64,000 nt of DNA from Gordonia jacobaea. GTDB lineage: Bacteria > Actinomycetota > Actinomycetes > Mycobacteriales > Mycobacteriaceae. The DNA is taken from contig NZ_LDTZ01000013.1 in assembly GCF_001186365.1 (NCBI RefSeq), positions 124,001-188,000 of the forward strand, written 5' to 3'. This document shows, piece by piece, positions 1 through 9,648 of this stretch. Both the position numbers and the translations under genes were made by a program. The notes under the pieces were generated by a model. That model made no database searches and was not told the origin of the DNA. It saw only the letters and a program-made list of their open reading frames with translations. The stretch's first letter is position 1, and every line of letters begins with the position of its first letter.

Positions 1-1271
1 GACCTGCCGGCGATGTGGGTGCGCGGGACTACCTCACCCGACGTGCGGAGCTGCGCGAGGTGGTCGCCGACGAACTCGCCTCTCTGCGTGCAGAATTCGA
101 CGTCGTCATCTGCGAAGGCGCAGGATCGGTCGCCGAGATCAACCTCCGCGCCTCCGACATCGCCAACATGGGCCTGGCGCGATCGGCAGGCCTTCCGGTG
201 ATCCTCGTCTCCGATATCGACCGCGGCGGATCGCTCGCGCACCTCTTCGGCACCACCGCGATCCTCGATTCCGCCGACCAGGCGTTGGTCGCCGGGTACG
301 TGATCAACAAGTTCCGCGGTGATCAGACGATCCTCGACCCCGGCCTGCACACCCTCGGCGCGCTGACCGGTCGCCCGACCCTCGGCGTGCTGCCGTATGT
401 CGACGACCTATGGATCGACGCCGAGGATTCGCTGGCCGCGCCGGTGGGGCGCAGGGTCGGCCCGCCGGAAGCCGCCGGTGCGTTCAGAACAGGCCAGGCC
501 GCGTCCGAGCGGCTGTCGGTGGCAGCCATCCGGTTGCCACGTATCTCGAACTCGACCGACGTCGAGGCACTCGCGTGCGAGCCGGGTGTCGATGTCACCT
601 GGGTCGCCGATCCGACGTCGGTACGCACCGCAGACCTGGTCGTCGTGCCGGGAACGCGTGCAACCGTGGCCGATCTCGCGTGGATTCGTGAACGCGGCCT
701 CGACGTCGCGTTGACCGAACGCGCGGCGCGGCACGGCGCGATCCTCGGTATCTGCGGTGGCTTCCAGATGTTGGGCAGACGGATCGTCGACTCGGTCGAA
801 TCCTCTGGTGGGGCCGTTGTCGACGGTCTCGGTCTGCTCGACGTCGACGTGCGATTCGAGCCGGAGAAGGTGCTGCGCACGACGACCGGCGTCGTCGACA
901 AAGTCGAGGTCACCGGGTACGAGATCCACCACGGCAGGGTCGTCGACTCGTCGGAAGCGTCGTGGATCGACGACGACGAGCAGGGTCCGGAGGGTGCCCG
1001 CCGGGACGCGATAAGGGGCACGCACTGGCACGGACTGCTGGCGTCGAACGAGTTCAGACGCCGTTACCTGCGTGAGGTCGCTGCCGTCGCGGGTAAACAC
1101 TTTGAACCGGCAGGTGACACCGACGTCGCCGCGATCCGGGGCAGGCAACTCGATCTGATGGCAGACCTGGTGACAGCACACCTCGACATGGCCGCGATCT
1201 GCGACATCATCGGCAGCGGCGCACCGCGACGGGCGCCGACAATAGCCCACTACCTGGGCGGGAACCGGTGA
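1..1271 (+). CDS. cobQ: Cobyric acid synthase, 5' end cut off by the window
   Basis: Amidates the b, d, e and g side chains of adenosylcobyrinic acid diamide, using glutamine and ATP, in the late cobalamin pathway. The reading frame is open from base 3; about 422 codons are visible of a protein usually near 490-500, so the N-terminal P-loop lies outside the window. Visible signs are the dethiobiotin-synthetase-like part ([24 protein letters not shown]) and a class I glutamine amidotransferase domain with the nucleophile Cys in [10 protein letters not shown] (codon 753-755) and a C-terminal GTHWHG that holds the partner His. cobO and cobB lie 7-10 kb downstream on the same strand. Family assignment is firm. 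Confidence 0.95.
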   Translation, partial: PAGDVGARDYLTRRAELREVVADELASLRAEFDVVICEGAGSVAEINLRASDIANMGLARSAGLPVILVSDIDRGGSLAHLFGTTAILDSADQALVAGYVINKFRGDQTILDPGLHTLGALTGRPTLGVLPYVDDLWIDAEDSLAAPVGRRVGPPEAAGAFRTGQAASERLSVAAIRLPRISNSTDVEALACEPGVDVTWVADPTSVRTADLVVVPGTRATVADLAWIRERGLDVALTERAARHGAILGICGGFQMLGRRIVDSVESSGGAVVDGLGLLDVDVRFEPEKVLRTTTGVVDKVEVTGYEIHHGRVVDSSEASWIDDDEQGPEGARRDAIRGTHWHGLLASNEFRRRYLREVAAVAGKHFEPAGDTDVAAIRGRQLDLMADLVTAHLDMAAICDIIGSGAPRRAPTIAHYLGGNR

Positions 1272-1354
1272 GTGGTTGCCGACACATCGGTGAGTAGTGA
1301 GATTTGCAACCTGTGACCCGGCTCAACCCGCTGATTCAGCGGCGATCCCGCCGC

Positions 1355-1360
1355 TAGGGT
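1355..1360 (+). promoter_or_regulatory. -10 element TAGGGT, probably leaderless
   Basis: TAGGGT fits the actinobacterial -10 consensus TANNNT and ends 7 bases before the GTG start at 1368, so transcription would begin at or next to the start codon. Inference from spacing. Confidence 0.4.
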
Positions 1361-1367
1361 TGGTGGA

Positions 1368-2204
1368 GTGGAAACTGAGCGGCGCGAGATCACAGTCGGC
1401 GACCTGACCTTCGACGTTCGCGTCGGCGGTCCTGACCGCGGCCCCTGGGTGCTGCTGTTGCACGGGTTCCCGGTGAACAGCTCCTGCTACGACGACGTCG
1501 CCGACCGCCTGCACGAGTCCGGTCTGCGCACCATCCAGGTCGACCAGCGCGGCTACAGCCCGGGGGCGCGTCCCGAGGGGGTCGAGGCCTACCGGCTCGA
1601 GGCACTCGTCGACGACGCACTCGGCGTACTCGATGCGCTCGACGTGCCGTACGCGATTCTCGTCGGTCACGACTGGGGCGGAATCGTCGCCTGGCACCTC
1701 GCAGGTAAGCACCCCGACCGGTTCACCGGCCTGGTTGTGGCGAGCACTGGCCATCCGTCGGCGATGCGTGATGCGATCAAAGACCCGGACGCCGTCGACG
1801 ATCAGCGCGAGAAGTCGGCGTACATCAAGGATTTCATCGCCGAGGGTGCCGAGGAGATGCTCCTGGCGCGCGACGGGGTGCTGCTGCGTCGCGCAGGTGT
1901 GACGGCCGAGGAATTGGCTCCGCTGCGCGAACCGGGGGCGTTGACGGCAGGACTCAACTGGTACCGCGCCAACTTCACCGGCGACGTCGCCGCAACCCTC
2001 TCCTGCCCACCGATCGAAATCCCCACCACCCTGGTGTGGAGCGACGGCGACACCGCGCTCGGCCGGGCGCAGGCCGAGGGGAGTGGCCGCTACGTCTACG
2101 GCGACTACCGGTTCTGTGAACTGTCCGGCATCGACCACTGGATTCCGCAGAAGGCCGCGAAGGAGTTGGCCAGCGAGATCTCGCTGCGCTCGGCTGTGTT
2201 CTGA
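1368..2204 (+). CDS. Alpha/beta hydrolase, epoxide hydrolase-like
   Basis: A 278-residue cytosolic alpha/beta hydrolase. HGFP near residue 29 supplies the oxyanion hole. The nucleophile elbow is GHDWGG, with Asp rather than Ser, which is the arrangement of epoxide hydrolases and haloalkane dehalogenases. The C-terminal GIDHWIP carries the catalytic His. No signal peptide is visible. It starts at GTG 1368 behind a -10 element and runs toward mtr on the opposite strand. The substrate cannot be told; an Asp nucleophile argues against a plain esterase. Confidence 0.85.
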   Translation: METERREITVGDLTFDVRVGGPDRGPWVLLLHGFPVNSSCYDDVADRLHESGLRTIQVDQRGYSPGARPEGVEAYRLEALVDDALGVLDALDVPYAILVGHDWGGIVAWHLAGKHPDRFTGLVVASTGHPSAMRDAIKDPDAVDDQREKSAYIKDFIAEGAEEMLLARDGVLLRRAGVTAEELAPLREPGALTAGLNWYRANFTGDVAATLSCPPIEIPTTLVWSDGDTALGRAQAEGSGRYVYGDYRFCELSGIDHWIPQKAAKELASEISLRSAVF

Positions 2205-2243
2205 GCGGGACGCCGCGCGGTCAGGATTGCACAGACACGGCGC

Positions 2244-3659
2244 TCAGAACTCCAACCCGAGCAGAGCGTTCTCCAGAACCTCCGGCATGGCCGGGTGAAT
2301 CCAGTACTGACCGCGCGCCATCTCTTCGACGCCGAGGCCGAAGCTCATCGCCTGGATTGCAGGCTGAATCAACGTCGGTGCCTGCGGGCCGATGATGTGG
2401 ACTCCGAGTAGTCGGTGGGTCTCCCGGTCGGCGATGACCTTGCATGCGCCGGTCGTGTCCTCCATCGCCCAGCCGTAAGCGACGTCGCCGAACTCCTGCA
2501 CCTTGACCGCGATGTTGTGGCCGCCGTCGCGCGCTTTGAACTCGGTCAAGCCCACCGCAGCGACCTGCGGGTGGGTGAACACCGCAGCGGGCACGACGTC
2601 GTGCTGGAAGGTGTCGAGATCGGGTGCGTCCCAACCCTTGAGCAGATTGGCGGCCACCACGCGCTCCTCGTGATTGGCCACGTGCTTGAGCTGGAACGGC
2701 GAACTCACGTCGCCGAGTGCCCACACTCCACGCGCACCGGTGCGGCCGTGGGAATCCACCTCGACGCGGCCGTCGTCGGTCAGGTCGAGGCCGATCGTGT
2801 CGATGCCGAGGCGGTCTCCGTTGGATACGCGCCCGGTCGCCACGAGCAGGACGTCGGCTTCGACGATCTCGTCGTCGCCGAGGGTGAGTCGGACCCCACC
2901 GTCTGCAAGATTCTCGGCGGAGACCAGGTCGCGCTCGAGCCGCACGTCCCACTTGCCGCTCGCGATGTCGGTGAACCGCGTGGACAATTCGGTGTCGAGC
3001 TTGCGGAGCAGCCGCGGACCGCGCGCCAGAATCGTGACCTGTGTGCCGAGTGAGCCGAAGACGTGTGCGAATTCGGCTGCGATGTAACCACTTCCGAGGA
3101 TGATCATGCGGCGCGGAAGGTCGGGGAGTCGCATCACGTCGTTGTTGGTGTGATAGGTCACGCCCGATTCGGTGATGCCTTCCGGTATCACCGGGCGTGA
3201 ACCCGCTGCGATCACCACCTCGCGGGCGAGCACAAGGGCGTCGGCGGTGACGAGCCGGTAGAGCCCGTCGTCGTCGCGTCCGTCGAATTCGACGTGGGAG
3301 GCGTAGACGGTGATGTTGTCGCATTCGAGTTCGCGGTACTGCAGGCCGCCGGTCGAGATGGGATCGATCCGGCCGAACACCCTGTCGCGAATCGCGGGCC
3401 AGTCGACGCCGTCGACCCGGGAATGAACGCCGAAACGGTCACCGTCGGAGGCGATGTCGGCGACCTCGGCCGGATAGACGAACATCTTCGTCGGGATGCA
3501 GCCGACATTCAGGCAGGTCCCGCCGTAGATGCCCTCTTCGAAGATGGCGATCTGCTTGTCGGCGAAGCGGTCGTCGGGAATCGAGTTGCCGCTGCCGCTT
3601 CCGATGATCGCGAGATCGACTGTCTGCGTAGCGGATCGGGTGTCGGAAGTTGCGGTCAT
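2244..3659 (-). CDS. mtr: Mycothione reductase
   Basis: A 471-residue FAD-dependent disulfide reductase that uses NADPH to reduce mycothione (oxidised mycothiol), the actinobacterial counterpart of glutathione reductase. The N-terminal FAD loop [12 protein letters not shown] and the redox-active [15 protein letters not shown] match mycobacterial Mtr, as does the C-terminal [14 protein letters not shown] with the active-site His. The central NAD(P) fold ([13 protein letters not shown]) is present. The start ATG (3659-3657) has a strong AAGGAG ribosome site; a longer open frame upstream is only read-through. It overlaps the end of the hydrolase gene upstream by 4 bases, so the two are probably co-transcribed. 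Confidence 0.95.
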   Translation of the reverse strand: MTATSDTRSATQTVDLAIIGSGSGNSIPDDRFADKQIAIFEEGIYGGTCLNVGCIPTKMFVYPAEVADIASDGDRFGVHSRVDGVDWPAIRDRVFGRIDPISTGGLQYRELECDNITVYASHVEFDGRDDDGLYRLVTADALVLAREVVIAAGSRPVIPEGITESGVTYHTNNDVMRLPDLPRRMIILGSGYIAAEFAHVFGSLGTQVTILARGPRLLRKLDTELSTRFTDIASGKWDVRLERDLVSAENLADGGVRLTLGDDEIVEADVLLVATGRVSNGDRLGIDTIGLDLTDDGRVEVDSHGRTGARGVWALGDVSSPFQLKHVANHEERVVAANLLKGWDAPDLDTFQHDVVPAAVFTHPQVAAVGLTEFKARDGGHNIAVKVQEFGDVAYGWAMEDTTGACKVIADRETHRLLGVHIIGPQAPTLIQPAIQAMSFGLGVEEMARGQYWIHPAMPEVLENALLGLEF

Positions 3660-4735
3660 GATGCGCTCCTTGCTGGCGACGGGTCGACGACGGTGTCGAG
3701 CCACCGATCGACCTCGGAGTATGCCTGTGTGCGCGCCGACTCGACGGACAGGAATACGTCGTGGCGTGCACCGGCGATGGGCGCGATCGTGACGTGACCG
3801 CCAAGACTGCCGCTCCACCGCGCGATCTGCGTGACGTCGAGTACGACATCGGCTGCGTCGACCGCAGGCGAGTAACTCTTGGCGAACTTCGTTGCGTCCG
3901 AGCGCAACACGAGTGTCGGAACCCCCACATCGATGCCGTGATGAAGGTGGCGCTGGCCCGAGCGGACCGCGTTGAGGAATCCGAACGTAACCGGAAAGCC
4001 GCCGAGTGGCTTCTTCGTGAGGTCGTAGGCCCACTCTCCGTGGGAGTCGACGTGCAGGCTCTCGCCGTAGGCCGCGGAGAGTTCGCGGGTGAGCGTCTCG
4101 AAGGGGCGCACGGCCGCAAGGCCTTTGACGACCATCGTCACCGGATACGAGCGCAGCACGGGCTTGCCCTGCAGGTCGAGCCACGGGCTGTTGAGCAGAA
4201 GCCCCGACACACGCGCGTGGCGCTCCGGCGATGCGGTGCGTAGACGATCGAGCCACAGCGGGGTGATCAATCCACCCGTCGAGTGGGCGGCGATCAGTAC
4301 CGGTGTGTCGGCGGTGAAGTCGTCGGCGATGGCATCGAGTGCGAGCCCGAGCTCGAGATCGTAGGCAGCGAGGTCGCGGACGAAATGGGGCGTCTGCCCG
4401 TCGAGCAGCGAACGTCCACATTTGCGTAGATCCAGTGCGTAGAACGCGTACCCGCGGTCGTGGAAGTGATCGGCGAGGGGCTCGTGAAAGAAGTAGTCGG
4501 TGAATCCGTGGACGTAGAGCACCGCGCCATTAATTGCGGCCGCTGGTGCGGTGGGTTTGCGAACCAGGGTTGCGGTGATCGGGTCCTCGCCATCCGGGTC
4601 GGGGCCGAGGTCGAAGGTCCGCACCTCGTAGTGGTCGAGGAAGCCGTCGGGTTGCCAACCGGAATCGCGGTCAGTGGGATCATCTTGCACCGAGGAGGTC
4701 GACTGCTGACTAGTCGACTCTGGGGACACAGTCAC
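3656..4735 (-). CDS. Alpha/beta hydrolase, monoacylglycerol lipase/PldB-like
   Basis: A serine hydrolase of the S33 or lysophospholipase (hydrolase_4) group, about 359 residues. The oxyanion strand [14 protein letters not shown] is followed by the nucleophile elbow AHSTGG, then a C-terminal GARHDVFLS with the catalytic His. No convincing signal peptide is seen, and the N terminus is Ser/Thr-rich. I chose GTG 4735; an ATG at 4774 would add 13 residues. It overlaps mtr by 4 bases and precedes it, as Rv2854 precedes mtr in M. tuberculosis, which suggests an old functional pairing. The substrate is unknown; a lipid ester is likely. Confidence 0.85.
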   Translation of the reverse strand: MTVSPESTSQQSTSSVQDDPTDRDSGWQPDGFLDHYEVRTFDLGPDPDGEDPITATLVRKPTAPAAAINGAVLYVHGFTDYFFHEPLADHFHDRGYAFYALDLRKCGRSLLDGQTPHFVRDLAAYDLELGLALDAIADDFTADTPVLIAAHSTGGLITPLWLDRLRTASPERHARVSGLLLNSPWLDLQGKPVLRSYPVTMVVKGLAAVRPFETLTRELSAAYGESLHVDSHGEWAYDLTKKPLGGFPVTFGFLNAVRSGQRHLHHGIDVGVPTLVLRSDATKFAKSYSPAVDAADVVLDVTQIARWSGSLGGHVTIAPIAGARHDVFLSVESARTQAYSEVDRWLDTVVDPSPARSAS

Positions 4736-4899
4736 GATTTCCACTGTAAAGGCGCATCCGAGGTAGGCACGCAAGTGTCATCCGGCCCACACTTCTCGGA
4801 GGCGATTCGGGCGGCTACACACTCATGGGGAACAATGGTCGACGTGGACGAAGATTCGTCCTCCGCAACACAAGACAGTGTTGTCGAGTGGAGTCTGAA

Positions 4900-6444
4900 G
4901 TGGGGTCCGAGTTGTCTGAATCGGTGATCAAGACGGACGTTGCGCTCGTGGGTGCAGGCATCATGAGTGCCACCCTCGGTGCGCTGCTGCGGCAGGTGCA
5001 GCCTGATTGGACCATCAGCCTCTTCGAACGGCTCGATGCCGCGGCCGCGGAGAGCAGTGACCCGTGGAACAACGCGGGCACCGGCCATTCGGCGTTGTGC
5101 GAGCTCAACTACACACCGAAGACCGCGGATGGTGGCGTCGACACCACCAAGGCGATCGCCATCAATGAGCAGTTCCAGGTCTCTCGACAGTTCTGGGCAT
5201 ACGCGGTCGACAACGACATCATCTCCCGCCCCTCGGAGTTCATCAATCCGATTCCACACGTCAGCTTCACCCACGGTGACGCGGGCGTCGACTACCTCCG
5301 CAAGCGCTACGACGCGCTCTCGAAAGAAGTTCTCTTCGAGGGCATGGAGTACATCACCGATCCGAGCGAATTCAGTGCGCGTCTCCCGCTGATGTCGCAG
5401 GGACGTGACTTCTCCGACCCGGTCGCGTTGAACTGGTTCACCGAGGGCACCGACGTCGACTTCGGTTCGCTCACCCAGAAGCTCCTCAATTTCGTGGGCA
5501 AGGGTGGCGACATCTACTTCGGTCACTCCGTGACCAACCTGGACAAGCAGTCCGACGGAAGCTGGATCGTCAAGGTGCGCAACGTCCGTACCGGCGAGAA
5601 GTGGACCGTCCACGCCAAGTTCGTGTTCGTCGGCGCGGGCGGCGGTGCGCTGCACCTGCTGCAGAAGTCCGGCATCAAGGAAGCCAAGGGCTTCGGCGGA
5701 TTCCCGGTCTCGGGCGAGTTCTTCCGCTGCAACAACCCCGAGCTCATCGAGGAGCACCACGCCAAGGTGTACGGCCAGGCTGCCGTCGGCGCGCCGCCGA
5801 TGTCGGTGCCACACCTCGACACCCGTGTCATCAATCATCGACAGGGCCTGCTGTTCGGTCCGTACGCCGGATGGTCGCCGAAGTTCCTCAAGAGCGGAAA
5901 GATGACGGACCTGCTGAGCACGGTCAAGCCCGGAAACGTGCTGCCCATGCTCTCCATCGCACCGCAGGAGTTCGGTCTGCTCAAGTACCTCATCGGCGAA
6001 CTCGCCGCGAGTCCCGCCGACCGCGTCGACACCCTGCGCGAGTTCGTTCCGCGCGCCTTGGGCGAGGACTGGGAGCTGATCACCGCGGGTCAGCGCGTGC
6101 AGGTCATCCGTAAGAACAAAGACGGTGTCGGCGGAAAGCTCGAGTTCGGCACGGCGGTCGTCGCCGCCGGAGACGGCACACTCGCAGGCCTCCTCGGAGC
6201 GTCACCCGGTGCGTCGACGGCAGTTCCGGCGATGCTCTCGGTTCTCGAACAGTGCTTCCCGGCCGACTTCGAGCGCTGGACGCCGAAGCTGACCGAGATG
6301 ATTCCGTCGTTCGGCAAGAAGCTCTCCGACAACGCCGACCTGTTCCACCAGGTCTGGGATTGGACCAGCAACAGTCTCGAACTGCGTCGCAACACCGTCG
6401 ACGCTCCGGCCGACGCCGACGTCGAGCCCGCACCGGCAGGCTGA
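4900..6444 (+). CDS. mqo: Malate:quinone oxidoreductase
   Basis: FAD-dependent membrane-peripheral enzyme that oxidises malate to oxaloacetate and passes electrons to the quinone pool. The N-terminal FAD loop [13 protein letters not shown] and the family signature [20 protein letters not shown] are clear, and conserved blocks continue to the end ([25 protein letters not shown]). From GTG 4900 it is 514 residues, close to the usual 490-500. I chose that start because GGAG lies 6 bases upstream; the frame is open from 4825. The residues after the last conserved block (about 20, Ala/Asp-rich) look like an unstructured tail. Confidence 0.93.
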   Translation: MGSELSESVIKTDVALVGAGIMSATLGALLRQVQPDWTISLFERLDAAAAESSDPWNNAGTGHSALCELNYTPKTADGGVDTTKAIAINEQFQVSRQFWAYAVDNDIISRPSEFINPIPHVSFTHGDAGVDYLRKRYDALSKEVLFEGMEYITDPSEFSARLPLMSQGRDFSDPVALNWFTEGTDVDFGSLTQKLLNFVGKGGDIYFGHSVTNLDKQSDGSWIVKVRNVRTGEKWTVHAKFVFVGAGGGALHLLQKSGIKEAKGFGGFPVSGEFFRCNNPELIEEHHAKVYGQAAVGAPPMSVPHLDTRVINHRQGLLFGPYAGWSPKFLKSGKMTDLLSTVKPGNVLPMLSIAPQEFGLLKYLIGELAASPADRVDTLREFVPRALGEDWELITAGQRVQVIRKNKDGVGGKLEFGTAVVAAGDGTLAGLLGASPGASTAVPAMLSVLEQCFPADFERWTPKLTEMIPSFGKKLSDNADLFHQVWDWTSNSLELRRNTVDAPADADVEPAPAG

Positions 6445-6484
6445 GTTGTGACGTGCGTGCTGTCGGTGTGATAGTCACGACACC

Positions 6485-6958
6485 ATGACCTCTGGGCAGC
6501 TTCATCGCAGCTTCACAGCCGACCTCGACGTCGAGACGCTGTACAACATCCTGCGATTGCGGGTGGATGTGTTCGTCGTCGAACAGTCCTGCCCGTACCC
6601 GGAACTCGACGGTCGGGATCTCGAGCCGGCTACCCGCCAGCTCTGGGTGTCCGACGACGAGGGGCGCGTGGTCGCGACGTTGCGGCTCCTCGAGGATTCC
6701 GGGGCACCTGGTGACGGCGAGATGTATCGGATCGGGCGAGTGTGCACCGACCGGTCCCGCAGAGGCGAGGGTATGACCGCGCGTCTCATCGAGACAGCGC
6801 TCGCCGAGGTCGGCGAGCATCCGTGCCGCATCGAGGCGCAGAGCTATCTCATCGACATGTATGCGAAGTTCGGTTTCGTCGTCGACAGCGAGGAGTACCT
6901 CGAGGACGGCATCCCGCACGACTCGATGATCCGACCTGCCAGAAGCACGCGCTCATGA
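6485..6958 (+). CDS. GNAT N-acetyltransferase, ElaA family
   Basis: A 157-residue single-domain GNAT acetyltransferase. The N-terminal block LYNILRLRVDVFVVEQ and CPYPELDGRDL are typical of the ElaA group. The acetyl-CoA loop falls at IGRVCTDRSRRGEGMTARL. The acceptor is not known for this family. Its stop overlaps the start of the chelatase gene (ATGA at 6955-6958), so the two are translationally coupled. The same GNAT-chelatase-cobO-cobB order is found in M. tuberculosis (Rv2851c-Rv2848c). Confidence 0.85.
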   Translation: MTSGQLHRSFTADLDVETLYNILRLRVDVFVVEQSCPYPELDGRDLEPATRQLWVSDDEGRVVATLRLLEDSGAPGDGEMYRIGRVCTDRSRRGEGMTARLIETALAEVGEHPCRIEAQSYLIDMYAKFGFVVDSEEYLEDGIPHDSMIRPARSTRS

Positions 6959-8979
6959 GCGGTAGGCACGCTGTCGCGGCTCCGGTGAGCGCCACTCCTG
7001 CGCGGTATCCGTTCAGCGCCGTGGTGGGGCAGGAGCGGCTGAAGTTGGCGTTGATCCTGTGCGCGGTGTCGCCGGGCATCGGCGGTGTGCTGATCCGCGG
7101 CGAGAAGGGCACGGCCAAATCGACCATCGTCCGCGGACTCGGACCACTGATCGCTCACGAGAACACGGCAGACGGCGGCGACGAGCCGTCCGCGGGCAGA
7201 GTCGTCGAACTCCCGATCGGCGCCACCGAGGACCGCGTCGTCGGGTCGCTGGATCTGACGGCCGTACTGCGCGACGGCGAGGCGGTGTTCACGCCCGGGC
7301 TGCTTGCCCGTGCCGACGGGGGAGTGCTCTACATCGACGAGGTCAATCTCCTCGCCGACCACCTCGTCGACGTGCTGCTCGACGCCGCGGCCAGCGGGCG
7401 GGTGACCATCGAGCGCGACGGCGTCTCACATACCCAGGCCGCCGACTTCGTGCTCGTCGGAACGATGAATCCCGAAGAGGGAGAACTACGTCCGCAGCTG
7501 CTCGACCGTTTCGGGCTGGCCGTCGACGTCACCGCGGCGCGCGAGGTCGACGACCGCGTCGAGGTCATTCGACGCCGGATGGACTTCGACGCCGATCCCG
7601 ATCGCTTCGTCGAACTGTATGCCGACGACGAACGAGCACTCTCCGACCGGATCGCCGCCGCTCGCGCAACCGTGGGAAGTGTCGAGATCAGCGCGCGAGA
7701 ATTGCGACGCATCGCAGGCATCTGCGCGCACCTCGACGTCGACGGACTGCGCGGCGACATCGTCGTCGCACGCACCGCGGCCGCACATGCGGCGCTGCGC
7801 GGCGCAGCGTCGGTGACCGAGGAGGATGTGCGCGTCGGCGTCGAACTCGCTCTGCCACACCGTCGTCGACGCGACCCCTTCGACGAGTCGGGCATGTCCG
7901 AGCAGCAACTCGACGACGCGCTGTCGGCAGGCGACGACGCCGCGGGCCCTCCGGAAGAACCAGAGCCCGACCCGGACGGACCCGACGGTGCTCCTGCGCC
8001 CGAGCAACGCGACGAGTCTTCCGCTGACTTCAATCCTGCTGACTCCGATCCCACAGGCCCGCAACAGGATTCCAGCGACGAGCCTGTCGAGCAGGACGTC
8101 TCCGGACAGTCGCAGCAACCGCCGCGCGGCCAGATGTTCGGTGCCGCGGCGTCGAGTTCCGGTGTACGCATGCGGCGCCTGCGGGCCGACGGGGTCGGTG
8201 ACGGCGATCCGGGTAAGCGGTCTCGCGCACGAAGCCGGCGCGGGCACACCGTGTCCGACACCGACTTCGCGCCGGGAGGTCCGGTCCACCTCTTCGGGAC
8301 TGTGCTGCGCGCCGCAGGGCGTTCGGTCGCCGCCACTGAGATATCGACGACGCCCGAGCGGCTATCGGTTGCACCGGTCGATCTGCGTGGGGCACAACGC
8401 ATCGGGCAGGAAGGCAACCTGGTGGTGTTCGTCGTCGACCTCAGCGGGTCGATGACGGCACGCAGGCGACTGAGTGCCGTGAGCCGGTTGTGCGTTGACC
8501 TGCTGCGCGATTCGTACACCCGGCGCGATCGGGTCGCGGTGATCGTGGCGCGCGGATCGCGTGCAGAACTCGCTGTGCCACCGACGAAATCGGTCGATAT
8601 CGCTGTGCGGCGGCTCGCCGACATCAGGACCGGTGGCCGAACCCCGTTGGCGGAAGGACTGATCGAGGCGCAACGGGTCATCGAGCGTGCCCGACGCGCC
8701 GACCCGCGACGCAGACCGCTGCTCGTGGTGCTGACCGACGGTCGGGCCACCGCGGGACCTGACGCCGCCGGACGCGCATCGGTTGCGGCGCAGCGTATTC
8801 GGCGCAATGGAATCGACAGTGTCGTCGTCGACTGCGAGCAGGGCGTGGTTCGACTCGGACTGGCCGCGGATCTTGCCGTGCGCCTCGGGGCGCAGACGAT
8901 GCGGACGGACGAGCTGTCGGTGGCGGCGTTGTCGGCCCCCGCCGCCGACCGGCGTCAGTCGCGCACGTCGGCCGCCTGA
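6955..8979 (+). CDS. Fused ChlI/ChlD-type chelatase ATPase, probably cobaltochelatase partner
   Basis: A 674-residue fusion of an AAA+ ATPase (ChlI/BchI/CobS type) and a von Willebrand A domain (ChlD/BchD type). The Walker A GEKGTAKST is near residues 49-57, the Walker B LYIDEVNLL near 125, and arginine-finger motifs follow. An acidic Pro/Glu/Asp-rich linker covers roughly 325-430. The MIDAS motif DLSGSM is near residue 493. With a CobN subunit, probably encoded elsewhere, it would insert cobalt into hydrogenobyrinate diamide. Its place directly before cobO and cobB favours cobalt over magnesium. The start ATG overlaps the GNAT stop; a much longer open frame upstream is a shadow of that gene. 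Confidence 0.88.
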   Translation: MSGRHAVAAPVSATPARYPFSAVVGQERLKLALILCAVSPGIGGVLIRGEKGTAKSTIVRGLGPLIAHENTADGGDEPSAGRVVELPIGATEDRVVGSLDLTAVLRDGEAVFTPGLLARADGGVLYIDEVNLLADHLVDVLLDAAASGRVTIERDGVSHTQAADFVLVGTMNPEEGELRPQLLDRFGLAVDVTAAREVDDRVEVIRRRMDFDADPDRFVELYADDERALSDRIAAARATVGSVEISARELRRIAGICAHLDVDGLRGDIVVARTAAAHAALRGAASVTEEDVRVGVELALPHRRRRDPFDESGMSEQQLDDALSAGDDAAGPPEEPEPDPDGPDGAPAPEQRDESSADFNPADSDPTGPQQDSSDEPVEQDVSGQSQQPPRGQMFGAAASSSGVRMRRLRADGVGDGDPGKRSRARSRRGHTVSDTDFAPGGPVHLFGTVLRAAGRSVAATEISTTPERLSVAPVDLRGAQRIGQEGNLVVFVVDLSGSMTARRRLSAVSRLCVDLLRDSYTRRDRVAVIVARGSRAELAVPPTKSVDIAVRRLADIRTGGRTPLAEGLIEAQRVIERARRADPRRRPLLVVLTDGRATAGPDAAGRASVAAQRIRRNGIDSVVVDCEQGVVRLGLAADLAVRLGAQTMRTDELSVAALSAPAADRRQSRTSAA

Positions 8980-9011
8980 TCCGAGTCCGCGCGAGAATAG
9001 GGAGAGTTACT

Positions 9012-9629
9012 GTGCCGCAGGGTGTTCCGCAGACGGTACCCGACGACGGGTTGACCACCCGGCAGCGTCGACAGCAGCCGGTACTGGCCGTGCACACCGG
9101 TGACGGCAAAGGAAAGTCGACAGCCGCGTTCGGGATGGCGATGCGCGCATGGAATGCGGGTTTGCGCGTGGCGGTCTTCCAGTTCGTCAAGAGCGCGAAA
9201 TGGCGTGTGGGAGAAGAGTCGGCGATGGCCGCGCTCGGCGAGATCCACGCCGAACAGGGCATCGGCGGGCCCGTCGAGTGGCACAAGATGGGCCAGGGAT
9301 GGTCGTGGCTGCGCGCCAATGCCGACGTCGCCGACGACCATGCCGCGGCGGCGCGTGCGGGGTGGGCTGAGATCGCCCGTCGTCTCGCCGACGAGCAGCA
9401 CGACTTCTACGTGCTCGACGAGTTCACCTACCCCCTCGACTGGGGATGGATCGACACCGACGAGGTGGTGCGGACACTCGTCGACCGACCCGGCCGCCAA
9501 CACGTGGTCATCACCGGACGTCGTGCTCCCGAGGCGCTTATCGACGCCGCCGATCTGGTGACCGAGATGCGCAAGGTCGCGCACCCGATGGACGCGGGAC
9601 GTAAGGGCCAGAAGGGAATCGAGTGGTGA
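9012..9629 (+). CDS. cobO: Cob(I)yrinic acid a,c-diamide adenosyltransferase
   Basis: Transfers the adenosyl group of ATP to Co(I) corrinoids (CobA/CobO/BtuR type). At 205 residues it has the usual length. The modified P-loop HTGDGKGKSTAAFG lies near residue 30, and the conserved FQFVKS and DEFTYPL with catalytic acidic residues follow. GTG at 9012 has a GGAG site 7 bases upstream. It sits between the chelatase fusion and cobB, with gaps of 32 and 19 bases, as one cobalamin operon. Confidence 0.95.
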   Translation: MPQGVPQTVPDDGLTTRQRRQQPVLAVHTGDGKGKSTAAFGMAMRAWNAGLRVAVFQFVKSAKWRVGEESAMAALGEIHAEQGIGGPVEWHKMGQGWSWLRANADVADDHAAAARAGWAEIARRLADEQHDFYVLDEFTYPLDWGWIDTDEVVRTLVDRPGRQHVVITGRRAPEALIDAADLVTEMRKVAHPMDAGRKGQKGIEW

Positions 9630-9648
9630 GCCGCGTGGCGAGGGCGAC

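Noticed and set aside
1272..1367. A cobalamin riboswitch near the cobalamin genes
   Set aside because: The 96 bases are too short and lack the B12-box. None was seen before the chelatase-cobO-cobB genes either.
7329..8807. A 492-codon minus-strand frame within the chelatase gene
   Set aside because: Ser/Arg/Thr-rich translation without domains; opposite a well-supported AAA+/VWA gene.
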